From: Sphingomonas pseudosanguinis
GTDB taxonomy: Bacteria > Pseudomonadota > Alphaproteobacteria > Sphingomonadales > Sphingomonadaceae
Length of the DNA stretch: 64,000 nt
NCBI RefSeq assembly: GCF_014196255.1
Contig: NZ_JACIDH010000011.1
Coordinates: forward strand, 1 to 64,000
Reading direction: 5' to 3'
Shown here piece by piece: positions 23,844-33,120 of the stretch. The notes beneath the pieces were generated by a model that searched no databases, was not told the DNA's origin, and worked only from the letters and a program-made list of their open reading frames with translations. The stretch's first letter is position 1. Each line of letters begins with the position of its first letter. The translations under genes and the position numbers were made by a program.

Positions 23844-25262
23844 GTGTCCACGACTGCCGCCACCAAGAACGATTATGTCATCAAGGACATCAGCCTCGCT
23901 GATTTCGGCCGCGCCGAGATCAAGATCGCCGAGACCGAGATGCCCGGCCTGATGGCCCTGCGCGAGGAATTCGGCGCGTCGCAGCCGCTGAAGGGCGCGC
24001 GCATCACCGGTTCGCTGCACATGACGATCCAGACCGCCGTGCTGATCGAGACGCTGACCGCGCTGGGCGCCGATGTGCGCTGGGCGACCTGCAACATCTT
24101 CTCGACCCAGGACCATGCCGCCGCCGCGATCGCCGCCGCCGGCATCCCCGTCTTCGCCGTGAAGGGCGAGACGCTGGCCGAGTACTGGGACTATGTCGGC
24201 GACATCTTCGACTGGGACAAGAATGGTGACGGCACGACCGCCAACATCATCCTGGACGATGGCGGCGACGCGACCATGTTCGCGCTGTGGGGCGCCAAGC
24301 TGGAAGCCGGCCAGACCTTCGGCGAGCCGGAGAATGAGGAAGAGGTCGAGTTCCAGCGTTCGGTTAAGGCGTTCATCGCCAAGAAGCCGGGCTATCTGAC
24401 CGAGACCGTCAAGAACCTGAAGGGCGTGTCGGAAGAGACGACCACCGGCGTTCACCGCCTGTACGAGATCGCGAAGAAGGGCGAGTTGCCCTTCCCCGCG
24501 ATCAACGTCAACGACTCGGTCACCAAGTCGAAGTTCGACAATCTGTACGGCTGCAAGGAATCGCTGGTCGACGCGATCCGTCGCGCCACCGACGTCATGC
24601 TGGCGGGCAAGGTCGCCGCGGTCGCCGGTTTCGGCGACGTGGGCAAGGGCTCGGCCCAGTCGCTCCGCAATGGCGGCGCGCGCGTGCTCGTGACCGAAAT
24701 CGACCCGATCTGCGCGCTGCAGGCGGCTATGGAGGGCTTCGAGGTCGTGACCATGGATGAGGCCGTGAAGCGCGCCGACATCTTCGTCACCGCGACCGGC
24801 AATGCCGACGTCATCACCGCCGATCACATGAAGGCGATGAAGCCGATGTCGATCGTCTGCAACATCGGCCACTTCGACTCCGAGATCCAGATCGCGGCGC
24901 TGTCGAACTACAAGTGGACCGAAGTGAAGCCCGGCACCGACCTGGTCGAGTTCCCGGACGGCAAGCAGATCATCGTGCTGGCCAAGGGCCGCCTGGTGAA
25001 CCTGGGCTGTGCCACCGGCCACCCGTCCTTCGTGATGTCGGCCTCGTTCACCAACCAGACGCTCGCCCAGATCGAGCTGTGGACCAAGGGCGAGAACTAC
25101 AAGAACGAAGTGTACGTCCTGCCGAAGCACCTCGACGAGAAGGTCGCCGCGCTCCACCTCGAAAAGCTGGGCGTCCAGCTGTCGAAGCTGTCGGAGAAGC
25201 AGGCCGCCTATATCGGCGTGCCGGTCGAAGGTCCGTTCAAGCCGGATCACTATCGCTACTGA
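23844..25262 (+). CDS. ahcY: Adenosylhomocysteinase
   Basis: Hydrolyses S-adenosylhomocysteine to adenosine and homocysteine with bound NAD, keeping methylation going. 472 residues from a GTG start seven bases after GGAG; the open frame from 23751 would add leader sequence. The motifs are complete: [29 protein letters not shown]-like [15 protein letters not shown] (NAD site), and the C-terminal KPDHYRY that closes the partner's active site. The extra loop of about 40 residues typical of many bacterial and plant enzymes is present ([15 protein letters not shown] and after). Confidence 0.97.
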   Translation: MSTTAATKNDYVIKDISLADFGRAEIKIAETEMPGLMALREEFGASQPLKGARITGSLHMTIQTAVLIETLTALGADVRWATCNIFSTQDHAAAAIAAAGIPVFAVKGETLAEYWDYVGDIFDWDKNGDGTTANIILDDGGDATMFALWGAKLEAGQTFGEPENEEEVEFQRSVKAFIAKKPGYLTETVKNLKGVSEETTTGVHRLYEIAKKGELPFPAINVNDSVTKSKFDNLYGCKESLVDAIRRATDVMLAGKVAAVAGFGDVGKGSAQSLRNGGARVLVTEIDPICALQAAMEGFEVVTMDEAVKRADIFVTATGNADVITADHMKAMKPMSIVCNIGHFDSEIQIAALSNYKWTEVKPGTDLVEFPDGKQIIVLAKGRLVNLGCATGHPSFVMSASFTNQTLAQIELWTKGENYKNEVYVLPKHLDEKVAALHLEKLGVQLSKLSEKQAAYIGVPVEGPFKPDHYRY

Positions 25263-25290
25263 TCGCACGCCGATCATCCGCGAAGGGGAG

Positions 25291-25322
25291 GGGGCCGTCC
25301 GAAAGGAAGGCCCCTTTTCTTT
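25291..25322 (+). terminator. Rho-independent terminator of ahcY
   Basis: GGGGCC-GTCC-GAAA-GGAA-GGCCCC followed by TTTTCTTTT, 29 bp after the ahcY stop. The stem has one mismatch region near the loop. Confidence 0.85.
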
Positions 25323-25364
25323 TGGGCTGCCAACTGGCGTATCGCCTGCGGATCGGGTTAGAGC

Positions 25365-27770
25365 ATGGCGGATGGCCAGCCTTGCCCCGGACCCTTGCGG
25401 ATGATCACGATCAACAGCGTCGAGGCGGTTCTGCTGGGCGCTGGCGCCTGTGTGCTGATCCTGGTCGGCACGCTCCTGCTGTTCCTCGGCCTGCGCGCCC
25501 GCGCGGAAGCCGGCGCGGTGCGGCGCGAGCATGAGCGGCTGGACGGGCTGCTGCGCGCCGGGCCCGCGCAGGCGATGCTGGTCTGCGCCGATGGCCGTAT
25601 CGACATGCCCGCGCGGCTGGCCGACTGGCTGGGGCTGGTCGACCCCGCGCGCTTCCTGGAGGAGATGACGGCTGAGCAGAGCGGCCTGACTGCCGAGGAT
25701 GCCGCGCTGCTCGCCGCCGACCTGACCGCCGCGCAGAAGACCGGCCGCCGGTTCCGCCGCATCGTCCGGCCGCAGGGCTCGTCACGCACGCTGGTGCTGG
25801 AGGGCGCGCGCGCGCCGAAGGATCAGGGGGCGAGCGGCGCGGTCGTCGTCTGGGCGCTCGACATGACCGAGGCGCAGGACGAGATCGCACGGCTGGACGC
25901 CGAGACGAAGCGGCTGGGCGACGCGTTCGAGGCGCTGACCGGGCTGATCGAGGCGGCCCCCCTACCCATGTGGTATCGTGGTGCCGATCTGCGCCTCGCT
26001 ATGGTCAACACCGCCTATGTCGATGCGGTCGAGGGTCGCGATGCCGCCGATGTGGTGTCGCGCGGGCTGGAACTGGTCGAAGGATCGGGGCGGGGCGGTC
26101 CGCTGGCGGGGGCGGCCGCTGCGCGCGATCAGGGGCGGCCGCATGAGCAGGTGCTGCCCGCGACCATCGATGGCGCGAGGCGGGCGCTGCGCATCTTCGA
26201 CGTGCCGCTGACGACCGGCGGCATTGCGGGCTTCGCGGTCGATATCGAGGATCTGGAACAGTCGCGCGCCGGGGCCAAGCGCTTCGCCGAGGCGCAGCGC
26301 GCGATGCTCGACCGGCTGTCGGCGGCGGTGGCGCATTTCGGGCCGGACCGCGAGCTCGTTTTCTGCAACCAGCCCTTCCGCCGCATGTTCGCGATGCGCG
26401 CCGAATGGCTGGCCGATCATCCCGAATTCGACCGTATTCTTGAGCGGATGCGCGAGGCCAATCGCAGCCCCGAGGTGCGCGACTTCCCCGGCTGGAAGGC
26501 CGAACGGGTCGGCTGGTTCCGCCAGGCGGGCGGCGGCATCGAGGAACAATGGCATCTACCCGGCGGCACGCATCTGCGCGTCGTCGCGCAGCCGCTGCCC
26601 GATGGCGGCCTGCTGCTGATCTTCGAGGACCGGACCGAGGAGGTGCAGCTCGCCTCGGCGCGCGACACGCTGTTGCGCGTCCGCACCGCGACCTTCGACA
26701 ATCTGTTCGAGGCACTGGGCGTCTTCGCCGCCGATGGCCGGTTGCAGCTGTGGAACAATCGCTTCCGCGCGCTCTGGGGGCTGGAGGAAGAATTTCTGTC
26801 CAGCCATCCGCGTGTCGATGTCTTCGCCGATAAGGTCGCGGGCCGGCTCGCGACGCCCAATCGCTCGGCGTTGATCGTCGATCTGGTCCGCTCGGCGACG
26901 ATCGAGCGACAGCAGCGCGGCGGGCGGGTGGCGATGGCCGATGGCCGCCATTACGAGTTCGCCGGCGTGCCGTTGCCCGACGGCAATGCGCTGATCACGC
27001 TGCTCGACATCACCGACAGCCGGCGCGCCGAGCAGGCGCTGCGCGACCGCGCCAATGCCCTGGAGGCGGCGGACCGGGTGAAGACCGCCTTCGTCGCCAA
27101 TATGAGCTATGAGTTGCGTACCCCGCTGACCTCGATCAGCGGGTTCGCCGAGATGCTGCATGGCGGCTTTGCCGGGCCGTTGCCCGATACGGCGAACAGC
27201 TATATCGAGGCGATCTTGGAATCGACCGAGCGGTTGGGGCTGCTGGTCGACGACGTGCTCGACCTGACACGCGGCGATGAGGGGGCGGAGATCGCGCGAG
27301 AGGATGTCGATCTCGCCCGCGTCACCCGGACGGCGGCGGATACGATCCGGCCGGTGGTGGGACGGCGGCGGCTCGACTTCGCGGTCGAGATCCAGCGTTC
27401 GGTCGGGCGTGTCACTGGCGACCGACGTCGCTTGCAGGAGGTGATCGAGCATTTGTTGCGCCACGCGGTCGAGCAGACGCCCGAGGGCGGGCGCATCCTG
27501 CTGCACGCCGATGGCGATTCCGGTCGCGCGCGGATCATCGTGTCGGATGACGGGCAGGGGATGGATAGCGAGGCAGTCGCCCATGCCTTCGACCGGTTCG
27601 CCGAGCCCGAGATCAAGGCGACCGGCGAACGCGCGCTGGGGCTCGGCCTGCCGCTCGCCAAGCAGTTCGTCGAGGCGCATGGCGGCACGATCACGCTGCT
27701 GTCCGAACCGGGGCAGGGGACGCTGGTGACGGTCGAGCTGCCACGCCGCGTGGTGGAGAAGAAGGCATGA
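25365..27770 (+). CDS. divL: DivL-like PAS kinase with Tyr in place of the phospho-His
   Basis: 801 residues: one N-terminal membrane segment (about 20-42), several PAS-like modules (about 50-560), then a histidine-kinase core. The H-box reads NMSYELRTPLTS, with Tyr582 where the phospho-accepting His should be, as in Caulobacter DivL (Tyr550). The conserved N-box Asn is also replaced (LLRHAV, His700), while DDGQGMD and GLGLPLA are intact. DivL controls the CckA-ChpT-CtrA phosphorelay through DivK without needing its own kinase activity. The start is uncertain: the ATG at 25401 would remove 12 residues. It is coupled to tsaE by ATGA. Orthology is an inference from the Tyr, the domain plan and my recollection of the locus. 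Confidence 0.82.
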   Translation: MADGQPCPGPLRMITINSVEAVLLGAGACVLILVGTLLLFLGLRARAEAGAVRREHERLDGLLRAGPAQAMLVCADGRIDMPARLADWLGLVDPARFLEEMTAEQSGLTAEDAALLAADLTAAQKTGRRFRRIVRPQGSSRTLVLEGARAPKDQGASGAVVVWALDMTEAQDEIARLDAETKRLGDAFEALTGLIEAAPLPMWYRGADLRLAMVNTAYVDAVEGRDAADVVSRGLELVEGSGRGGPLAGAAAARDQGRPHEQVLPATIDGARRALRIFDVPLTTGGIAGFAVDIEDLEQSRAGAKRFAEAQRAMLDRLSAAVAHFGPDRELVFCNQPFRRMFAMRAEWLADHPEFDRILERMREANRSPEVRDFPGWKAERVGWFRQAGGGIEEQWHLPGGTHLRVVAQPLPDGGLLLIFEDRTEEVQLASARDTLLRVRTATFDNLFEALGVFAADGRLQLWNNRFRALWGLEEEFLSSHPRVDVFADKVAGRLATPNRSALIVDLVRSATIERQQRGGRVAMADGRHYEFAGVPLPDGNALITLLDITDSRRAEQALRDRANALEAADRVKTAFVANMSYELRTPLTSISGFAEMLHGGFAGPLPDTANSYIEAILESTERLGLLVDDVLDLTRGDEGAEIAREDVDLARVTRTAADTIRPVVGRRRLDFAVEIQRSVGRVTGDRRRLQEVIEHLLRHAVEQTPEGGRILLHADGDSGRARIIVSDDGQGMDSEAVAHAFDRFAEPEIKATGERALGLGLPLAKQFVEAHGGTITLLSEPGQGTLVTVELPRRVVEKKA

Positions 27771-28213
27771 CGATCCATCTGGCCGATGCGGCGGCGACCG
27801 AGGATTTCGGCCGGCGTCTCGCCGCGCATATCCGCCCCGGCGACGTCGTGACGCTGACCGGCACGCTGGGCGCGGGTAAGACCAGCCTGGCGCGCGGGCT
27901 GCTCGCCGCGCTCGGCTTGCCCGGCGAAGCACCGTCCCCGAGCTTCGCCATCGTCCAGCCCTATGCGCCGCCCGAAACGCACATCCCGATCCTGCATGTC
28001 GATCTGTACCGGCTCGACGGGCCGGAGCAGCTCGACGAACTGGGTCTGGACGAGGCGCTGTGGGACTCGGCGCTGGTCGTCGAATGGCCCGATCGCGCCG
28101 GCCCCGATGCCTGGCCGCAGGCGCTTGGCCTGACGCTGGAGATGGACGATGATGGCGGTCGTATCTTGACAGCCAGGGTGCCCTCGGGCTGGGAAGCGCG
28201 ATGGCCGATATGA
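27767..28213 (+). CDS. tsaE: tRNA threonylcarbamoyladenosine biosynthesis ATPase TsaE
   Basis: The ATPase partner of TsaB and TsaD in making the t6A37 base of ANN-decoding tRNAs. 148 residues, normal length. The Walker A motif is GTLGAGKTSLARG (Lys38), followed by SPSFAIVQPY and HVDLYRL, and a C-terminal VVEWPDR. Its start overlaps the divL stop by 4 bp and its end overlaps amgK by 13 bp. Confidence 0.95.
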   Translation: MTIHLADAAATEDFGRRLAAHIRPGDVVTLTGTLGAGKTSLARGLLAALGLPGEAPSPSFAIVQPYAPPETHIPILHVDLYRLDGPEQLDELGLDEALWDSALVVEWPDRAGPDAWPQALGLTLEMDDDGGRILTARVPSGWEARWPI

Positions 28214-29190
28214 CCCCGCCGGCGGATGCGCCCGCCTTTCTTGCCAGCGTCGGATGGGAGGGCGCGGTCATCGCGCCGCTCGCCGGTGACGCCTCGTTCC
28301 GCCGCTATTTCCGGGTGACGCTGGACGGGCGCAGCGCCGTCCTGATGGACGCGCCGCCGCCGCATGAGGACCCGCGCCCCTTCATCGCGATCGCGCGCTG
28401 GCTGGTCGGCCGGGGCTTTGCCGCGCCCGCGATCCTGGGCGCGGACGAGACGCGCGGGCTGGTCCTGATCGAGGATTTCGGCGACGAACGGATGCGCGAG
28501 GCGATCGAGACCGATCCGGATCAGGCCATGGCGCTCTACAGCGGCGCGGTCGACCTGCTCGCGGCGCTGCGCGGTCATGCGCCCGAGGGTCTGGCCCCCT
28601 ATGACGCCGCCGTGCTTCACCGTGAGGCGGGATTGTTCCCCGAATGGTATGGCCCGGCGGTCGGTCTGGATGTCGATGTCGCGGGCTATCGCGCCGCCTG
28701 GGAGCAGGTATTCGCCCATGCCATCACTGACAATCCCGTCACCGTGCTGCGCGACTATCATGTCGAGAATCTGATGTTGGTCGGGCCGCTGCGCACCTTC
28801 GGTCTGCTCGACTTCCAGGACGCATTGGCCGGCCATGCCGCCTATGACCTCGTCTCGCTGCTGCAGGACGCGCGCCGCGATGTCGAGCCGTCGATCGAGC
28901 AGGCGATGCTGGAACGCTATCTGGCCGCGACCGGTGAGGGCGATGCGTTCCTGAACGCCTATCACGTGCTGGGCGCGCAGCGGAACGCCAAGATCCTGGG
29001 CATCTTCACCCGCCTTTGGAAGCGCGACGGCAAGCCGCGCTATGCCGCTTTGTGTCCGCGCGTCTGGGCCTATCTGGAGCGCGATCTGTCGCACCCGGTG
29101 CTGGCACCGGTCGCGGCGTGGTTCGACGACAATGTCCCCACCGAATTGCGCGGCGATCCGCATATGCTGGCGCAACAAGGAAACGGTTGA
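28201..29190 (+). CDS. amgK: N-acetylmuramate/N-acetylglucosamine kinase AmgK
   Basis: An aminoglycoside-phosphotransferase-fold sugar kinase that makes MurNAc-1-phosphate for MurU. 329 residues, family length. Visible features are GDASFRRYFRV (the P-loop-like GDASxRxY of this group), LIEDFGDE, the catalytic RDYHVENLM, and the metal-binding LDFQDA. It overlaps tsaE by 13 bp and murU by 1 bp (TGATG), and the pairing with murU is what identifies it. Together with anmK it completes most of the recycling path. Confidence 0.93.
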   Translation: MADMTPPADAPAFLASVGWEGAVIAPLAGDASFRRYFRVTLDGRSAVLMDAPPPHEDPRPFIAIARWLVGRGFAAPAILGADETRGLVLIEDFGDERMREAIETDPDQAMALYSGAVDLLAALRGHAPEGLAPYDAAVLHREAGLFPEWYGPAVGLDVDVAGYRAAWEQVFAHAITDNPVTVLRDYHVENLMLVGPLRTFGLLDFQDALAGHAAYDLVSLLQDARRDVEPSIEQAMLERYLAATGEGDAFLNAYHVLGAQRNAKILGIFTRLWKRDGKPRYAALCPRVWAYLERDLSHPVLAPVAAWFDDNVPTELRGDPHMLAQQGNG

Positions 29191-29945
29191 TGACCCGACA
29201 GCTCTCGCTGCGTCCCGTACCTGGTGGACGCGTGCCCCGTACCGCAATGGTGATGGCCGCTGGTCTCGGCAAGCGGATGCGTCCGCTGACCGCGACGCGC
29301 CCCAAGCCCCTGGTGTCGGTCGCGGGCAAGCCGTTGATCGACCATGTCTTCGACCGGCTGATCGCCGCCGGGATCGAGCGGGCGGTCGTCAACGTCCATT
29401 ATCTTGCCGACCAGCTCGAGGCGCATCTGCGCGACCGGTTTCCGCAAGTCGAGATCATCATCTCCGATGAGCGCGAACAGCTGCTCGAGACCGGTGGCGG
29501 GCTGGTCAAGGCGCGGTCCCTGCTGGGGGACGATCCGGTGCTGGTCGTCAACAGCGACAATCTGTGGATCGACGGACCGGTCGATGCCATCCGCCTGCTG
29601 TCCTCGCGCTGGGACGATGCGGCGATGGACGCGCTGCTGCTGATGGTGCCGCTGGCGCGGGCGCATAATCACAACGGGCATGGCGACTTCCATCTCGGTC
29701 CCGATGGCCGGATCACCGCGCGGCGCGCGCGCAACCGGGTCGCCCCCTTTTCCTATACGGGATTGCAGATCCTGCACCCGCGCCTGATCGTCGACGCGCC
29801 CGAAGGGCCGTTTTCGACCAATCTGTTCTGGGACCGCGCGATCGCGGCCGGCCGTGCCTTCGGCCAGGTGCATCAGGGGCTGTGGTTCGATGTCGGCACG
29901 CCGCGCGCCATCCCGCAGACGGAGCTGATCCTGGCGGATGGCTGA
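29190..29945 (+). CDS. murU: MurNAc-1-phosphate uridylyltransferase MurU
   Basis: Converts MurNAc-1-phosphate and UTP to UDP-MurNAc, bypassing MurA and so tolerating fosfomycin. 251 residues with the nucleotidyltransferase pattern MAAGLGKRMRPLT, the KPLVSVAGKPLIDH lysine, and the Asp of VNSDNLW, near the C-terminus WFDVGTP. The start ATG at 29190 follows AAGGAAACG and overlaps the amgK stop by one base. Longer in-frame ORFs upstream would lie inside amgK. Confidence 0.93.
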   Translation: MTRQLSLRPVPGGRVPRTAMVMAAGLGKRMRPLTATRPKPLVSVAGKPLIDHVFDRLIAAGIERAVVNVHYLADQLEAHLRDRFPQVEIIISDEREQLLETGGGLVKARSLLGDDPVLVVNSDNLWIDGPVDAIRLLSSRWDDAAMDALLLMVPLARAHNHNGHGDFHLGPDGRITARRARNRVAPFSYTGLQILHPRLIVDAPEGPFSTNLFWDRAIAAGRAFGQVHQGLWFDVGTPRAIPQTELILADG

Positions 29946-32892
29946 GCCGCGCCGCCCCCGCCTCCATACCATTCCTGCCCATCACGGCTTTGCCGACGCG
30001 CTGGTCGCCGGGCTGATGCGCCGCACCGGGGGCGATCCGCTGACGCTGGCGCAGGGGATGATCCTGCTGCCGACCAATCGCGGCGTGCGCGCGGTGACCG
30101 AGGCGTTCGTGCGCGCGAGCGGCGGCGGGCTGATCTTGCCGCGCATGGTCGCGCTGGGCGACCCCGAACTGGGCGAGGCGGCCGGCTCGGCGCTCGACCC
30201 CGCCGATGCCGACGCACCGCCGCCGCCCGCCATCGCCCCCCATGCGCGGCGCATGATCCTGGCGCGGCTGGTCGAAGAAGAGCGGAAGCGCGCCGGCCAG
30301 CCGGTGACGGCGGCCGAGGCGGTGCGGCTGGCGGGCGATCTGGCGCGCACGCTCGATCAGATGTTGGTCGAGGAGGTCGAGCCGGACGAATTGGCCCGTC
30401 TCGATCTGGGGCCGGAGCTGACCGAGCATTGGCAGGCGGCGCTCCAGACCTTTTCGGTGGTGCTCGATCGCTGGCCGGCGGTACTCAAGCGGATGGGGCG
30501 GATCGATGCCGCGCGGCGGCGGACGCTGCTGCTCGACCGGGTCGTCGGCAGCTGGCGCGAGCAGCCGCCCGCCGGCTTCGTCTGTGCCGCCGGCGTCACG
30601 GATACCGCACCGGCGGTTGCGCGGGTGCTGCGCTGCGTGTCGGAGATGCCGGGCGGATCGGTGGTGTTCGCCGGGCTGGACCTGACCATGCCGGCGGAGG
30701 AATGGGACGCGCTGGGGCCGCACAAGCCCGATCCCGTCACGGGTCGGGTGCGGCGCTCGATCGAGACGCATCCGCAATATGCGTTGAAGCTGTTGCTCGA
30801 CCGCATGAGCGTCGGGCGTGACGAGGTGACGGTGTGGCGCGGCGGCGGCGATTATGATGCCGGGCCGGCGCGCGGGCGGGCCATCGCCAACGCCATGGCG
30901 CCGGCGGACTTCACCGGCAAATGGACCGACCTGCCCGCCGAGGACCGCCGCCTGTCGGGCGTGTCGACGATCGAACTCGCCACACCCGCCGAGGAGGCGC
31001 AGGCCATCGCCATCGCGCTGCGCGAGGCGGTGGAGGAGCCGGGGCGGACCGCCGCGCTGGTCACCCCCGATCGCGCGCTGGCCCGGCGCGTCGCGGCGCA
31101 TTGCCGCCGCTGGAACATCCTGATCGACGATACCGCGGGACGGCCCTTGTCGATCCTGCTGCCCGGCACCTTCCTGTTGCAACTGGCCGAGGCGGCGGCG
31201 CAAGCTTTCGCGCCCTTGCCGCTGCTGGCGCTGCTCAAGCATCCGCTGATCCATGGCGATATGGAGCGGGTCGACTGGCTGGACGGCGTACGCGCTCTCG
31301 ATCGCGGGCTGCGCGGGCCACGGCCGGCACCGGGGCTGGACGGTATCGCCGCGCATATCGCCGACCGCCCCACCGCGTCCGGCTTCTGGGCCAAGGTCGC
31401 GCCGATGCTGGCGCCGGTCGGCCGAACCTTCGGCGATGGGGCGCAGTCGTTGCGCGGGCTGCTCGCCTGTCTGCGCGAATGCGGGCAGGCGCTGTGCGGC
31501 GATGCGTTGTGGACCGGGCCGGCGGGGCGCGCGGCCGCCGAATTCCTGTCGGGCTATGAGGAACAGGCCGATCACGGCCCGGCGCGGATCGATCCGGCCG
31601 ATCTGCCGGGGCTCATGCGCAGCCTGCTCGACGAGATCGCGGTGCGCGCCATCCCGCGCGAGGGTCAGAATCCGCGCCTCGCCATCTACGGCCCGATCGA
31701 GGCGCGGCTCCAGACCGCCGACCTGATGATCGCGGCGGGGCTGAACGAGGGGATGTGGCCCGGCCGGCCCGCGCCCGACCCGTGGCTGGCGCCGCGCATC
31801 CGGGCGCAGCTGGGGCTGGTCGGGCTGGAGCAGCGGATCGGCATTGCCGCGCATGACCTGGCGCAGGCCATGGGGGCGCCGCGCGCGATCCTGACGCGTT
31901 CGCGACGCGATGCAAGCGGTCCGACGCTGGCCTCGCGCTTCTGGCTGCGGCTCCAGGCGATGGCGGGCGAGCGGTTCGAGGGGCATCCGACGCTGGCGGG
32001 ATGGGCCGAGCGGCTCGACCGGCCGGACGATTACGCGCCCGTTGATCGACCCGCGCCCAAACCGTCCGCGCGTCTTCGTCCCACCGTCATTTCGGTGACC
32101 GAGGTCGACCGGCTGAAGGCCGATCCTTACGCCTTTTATGCACGGCGCGTGTTGCGGCTGACCCCGCTCGACCCCGTCGATGCCGATCCCAGCGCGGCGT
32201 GGCGCGGCACCGCCGTCCACGACATATTGGAAGCGTGGTGGAAGGAAGACGGCTGCGCGGTCGACGCCTTACGCCCGCGCGCACTGGCCATGCTGCGCGA
32301 CCAGCGGACGCATCCGATGATGCGCGCGCTGTGGCAGCCGCGCCTGATCGAGGCGATCGACTGGATCGCCGCCGAGGTCGCCGCCAAGGCCGGCGAAGGC
32401 CGCCATGTCCTGAGCGCGGAGGGCAAGGGCGAAGCGAAGCTCGCGGGCGTTACCCTGACGGGCCGGTTCGACCGGATCGACCGCACCCAGGACGGCGGGC
32501 TGGTGGTGATCGACTATAAGACCGGCAAGCCGCCCTCGGCCGTCGCGGTGCGCGAGGGGTTCAGTCTGCAGCTCGGCCTGCTCGGCCTGATCGCCGAGCG
32601 GGGCGGGTTCGAGGGGGTGGGCGGCAAGGCCTGCGGCTTCGAATATTGGTCGCTGGGGCGGGGGCGCGAGGGGCTGGGCTATATCGCAACGCCGGTCGAT
32701 CCCGACGGCAAGCGCGACCGCATCCGCACCGACGAGTTCGTCTCGATCGCGGCGGCGAATTTTGCGGATGCGGCGGCACAATGGCTGACCGGTGATTCGC
32801 CGTTCACCGCCAAGCTGGTGCCCGAATATGCGCCCTATGCGGAATATGATCAGCTGATGCGGCGGGATGAATGGTATGGCCGTGATCGGTGA
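29938..32892 (+). CDS. addB: Double-strand break repair protein AddB
   Basis: The non-motor or second nuclease subunit of the AddAB helicase-nuclease, which processes broken DNA ends before RecA loading. 984 residues: an N-terminal helicase-like fold with a degraded nucleotide site (MILLPTNRGVRAV) and a C-terminal PD-(D/E)XK nuclease domain (GRFDRIDR, then VVIDYKTGKPP). It starts inside the last codons of murU (8-bp overlap). A 228-bp stretch with three REP-like units separates it from addA. Confidence 0.95.
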   Translation: MAEPRRPRLHTIPAHHGFADALVAGLMRRTGGDPLTLAQGMILLPTNRGVRAVTEAFVRASGGGLILPRMVALGDPELGEAAGSALDPADADAPPPPAIAPHARRMILARLVEEERKRAGQPVTAAEAVRLAGDLARTLDQMLVEEVEPDELARLDLGPELTEHWQAALQTFSVVLDRWPAVLKRMGRIDAARRRTLLLDRVVGSWREQPPAGFVCAAGVTDTAPAVARVLRCVSEMPGGSVVFAGLDLTMPAEEWDALGPHKPDPVTGRVRRSIETHPQYALKLLLDRMSVGRDEVTVWRGGGDYDAGPARGRAIANAMAPADFTGKWTDLPAEDRRLSGVSTIELATPAEEAQAIAIALREAVEEPGRTAALVTPDRALARRVAAHCRRWNILIDDTAGRPLSILLPGTFLLQLAEAAAQAFAPLPLLALLKHPLIHGDMERVDWLDGVRALDRGLRGPRPAPGLDGIAAHIADRPTASGFWAKVAPMLAPVGRTFGDGAQSLRGLLACLRECGQALCGDALWTGPAGRAAAEFLSGYEEQADHGPARIDPADLPGLMRSLLDEIAVRAIPREGQNPRLAIYGPIEARLQTADLMIAAGLNEGMWPGRPAPDPWLAPRIRAQLGLVGLEQRIGIAAHDLAQAMGAPRAILTRSRRDASGPTLASRFWLRLQAMAGERFEGHPTLAGWAERLDRPDDYAPVDRPAPKPSARLRPTVISVTEVDRLKADPYAFYARRVLRLTPLDPVDADPSAAWRGTAVHDILEAWWKEDGCAVDALRPRALAMLRDQRTHPMMRALWQPRLIEAIDWIAAEVAAKAGEGRHVLSAEGKGEAKLAGVTLTGRFDRIDRTQDGGLVVIDYKTGKPPSAVAVREGFSLQLGLLGLIAERGGFEGVGGKACGFEYWSLGRGREGLGYIATPVDPDGKRDRIRTDEFVSIAAANFADAAAQWLTGDSPFTAKLVPEYAPYAEYDQLMRRDEWYGRDR

Positions 32893-32923
32893 AATTATCG
32901 CCGTGGGGGGGCGGACGTTACCG

Positions 32924-33090
32924 CCGTTCGCGCTGAGCGAAGTCGAAGCGCACGGGATGCACGTCGTCCGGGGCGGGCGTTTGGGCGTGGCCTTCGACTT
33001 CGCTCAGGCTGAACGGGGGTGGCGGGTAAGCGGCGGTCGTTCGCGGGTACTCGCCACCACCTCCGTTCACGCTGAGCGAAGTCGAAGCGC
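32924..33090. repeat. REP-like cluster inside the addB-addA operon
   Basis: Three units: minus at 32924-32951 (CCGTTCGCGCTGAGCGAAGT), plus at 32989-33016 and minus at 33063-33090, with 37- and 46-bp spacers. They fill the 228-bp gap between addB and addA. The middle unit can pair with either neighbour. Confidence 0.85.
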
Positions 33091-33120
33091 ACGCCCCGCC
33101 CCCCGCCCGGAGCACACCGC

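Noticed and set aside
29713-32220. 835-codon minus-strand frame across murU and addB
   Set aside because: Antisense shadow of two well-supported genes; no recognisable domain.
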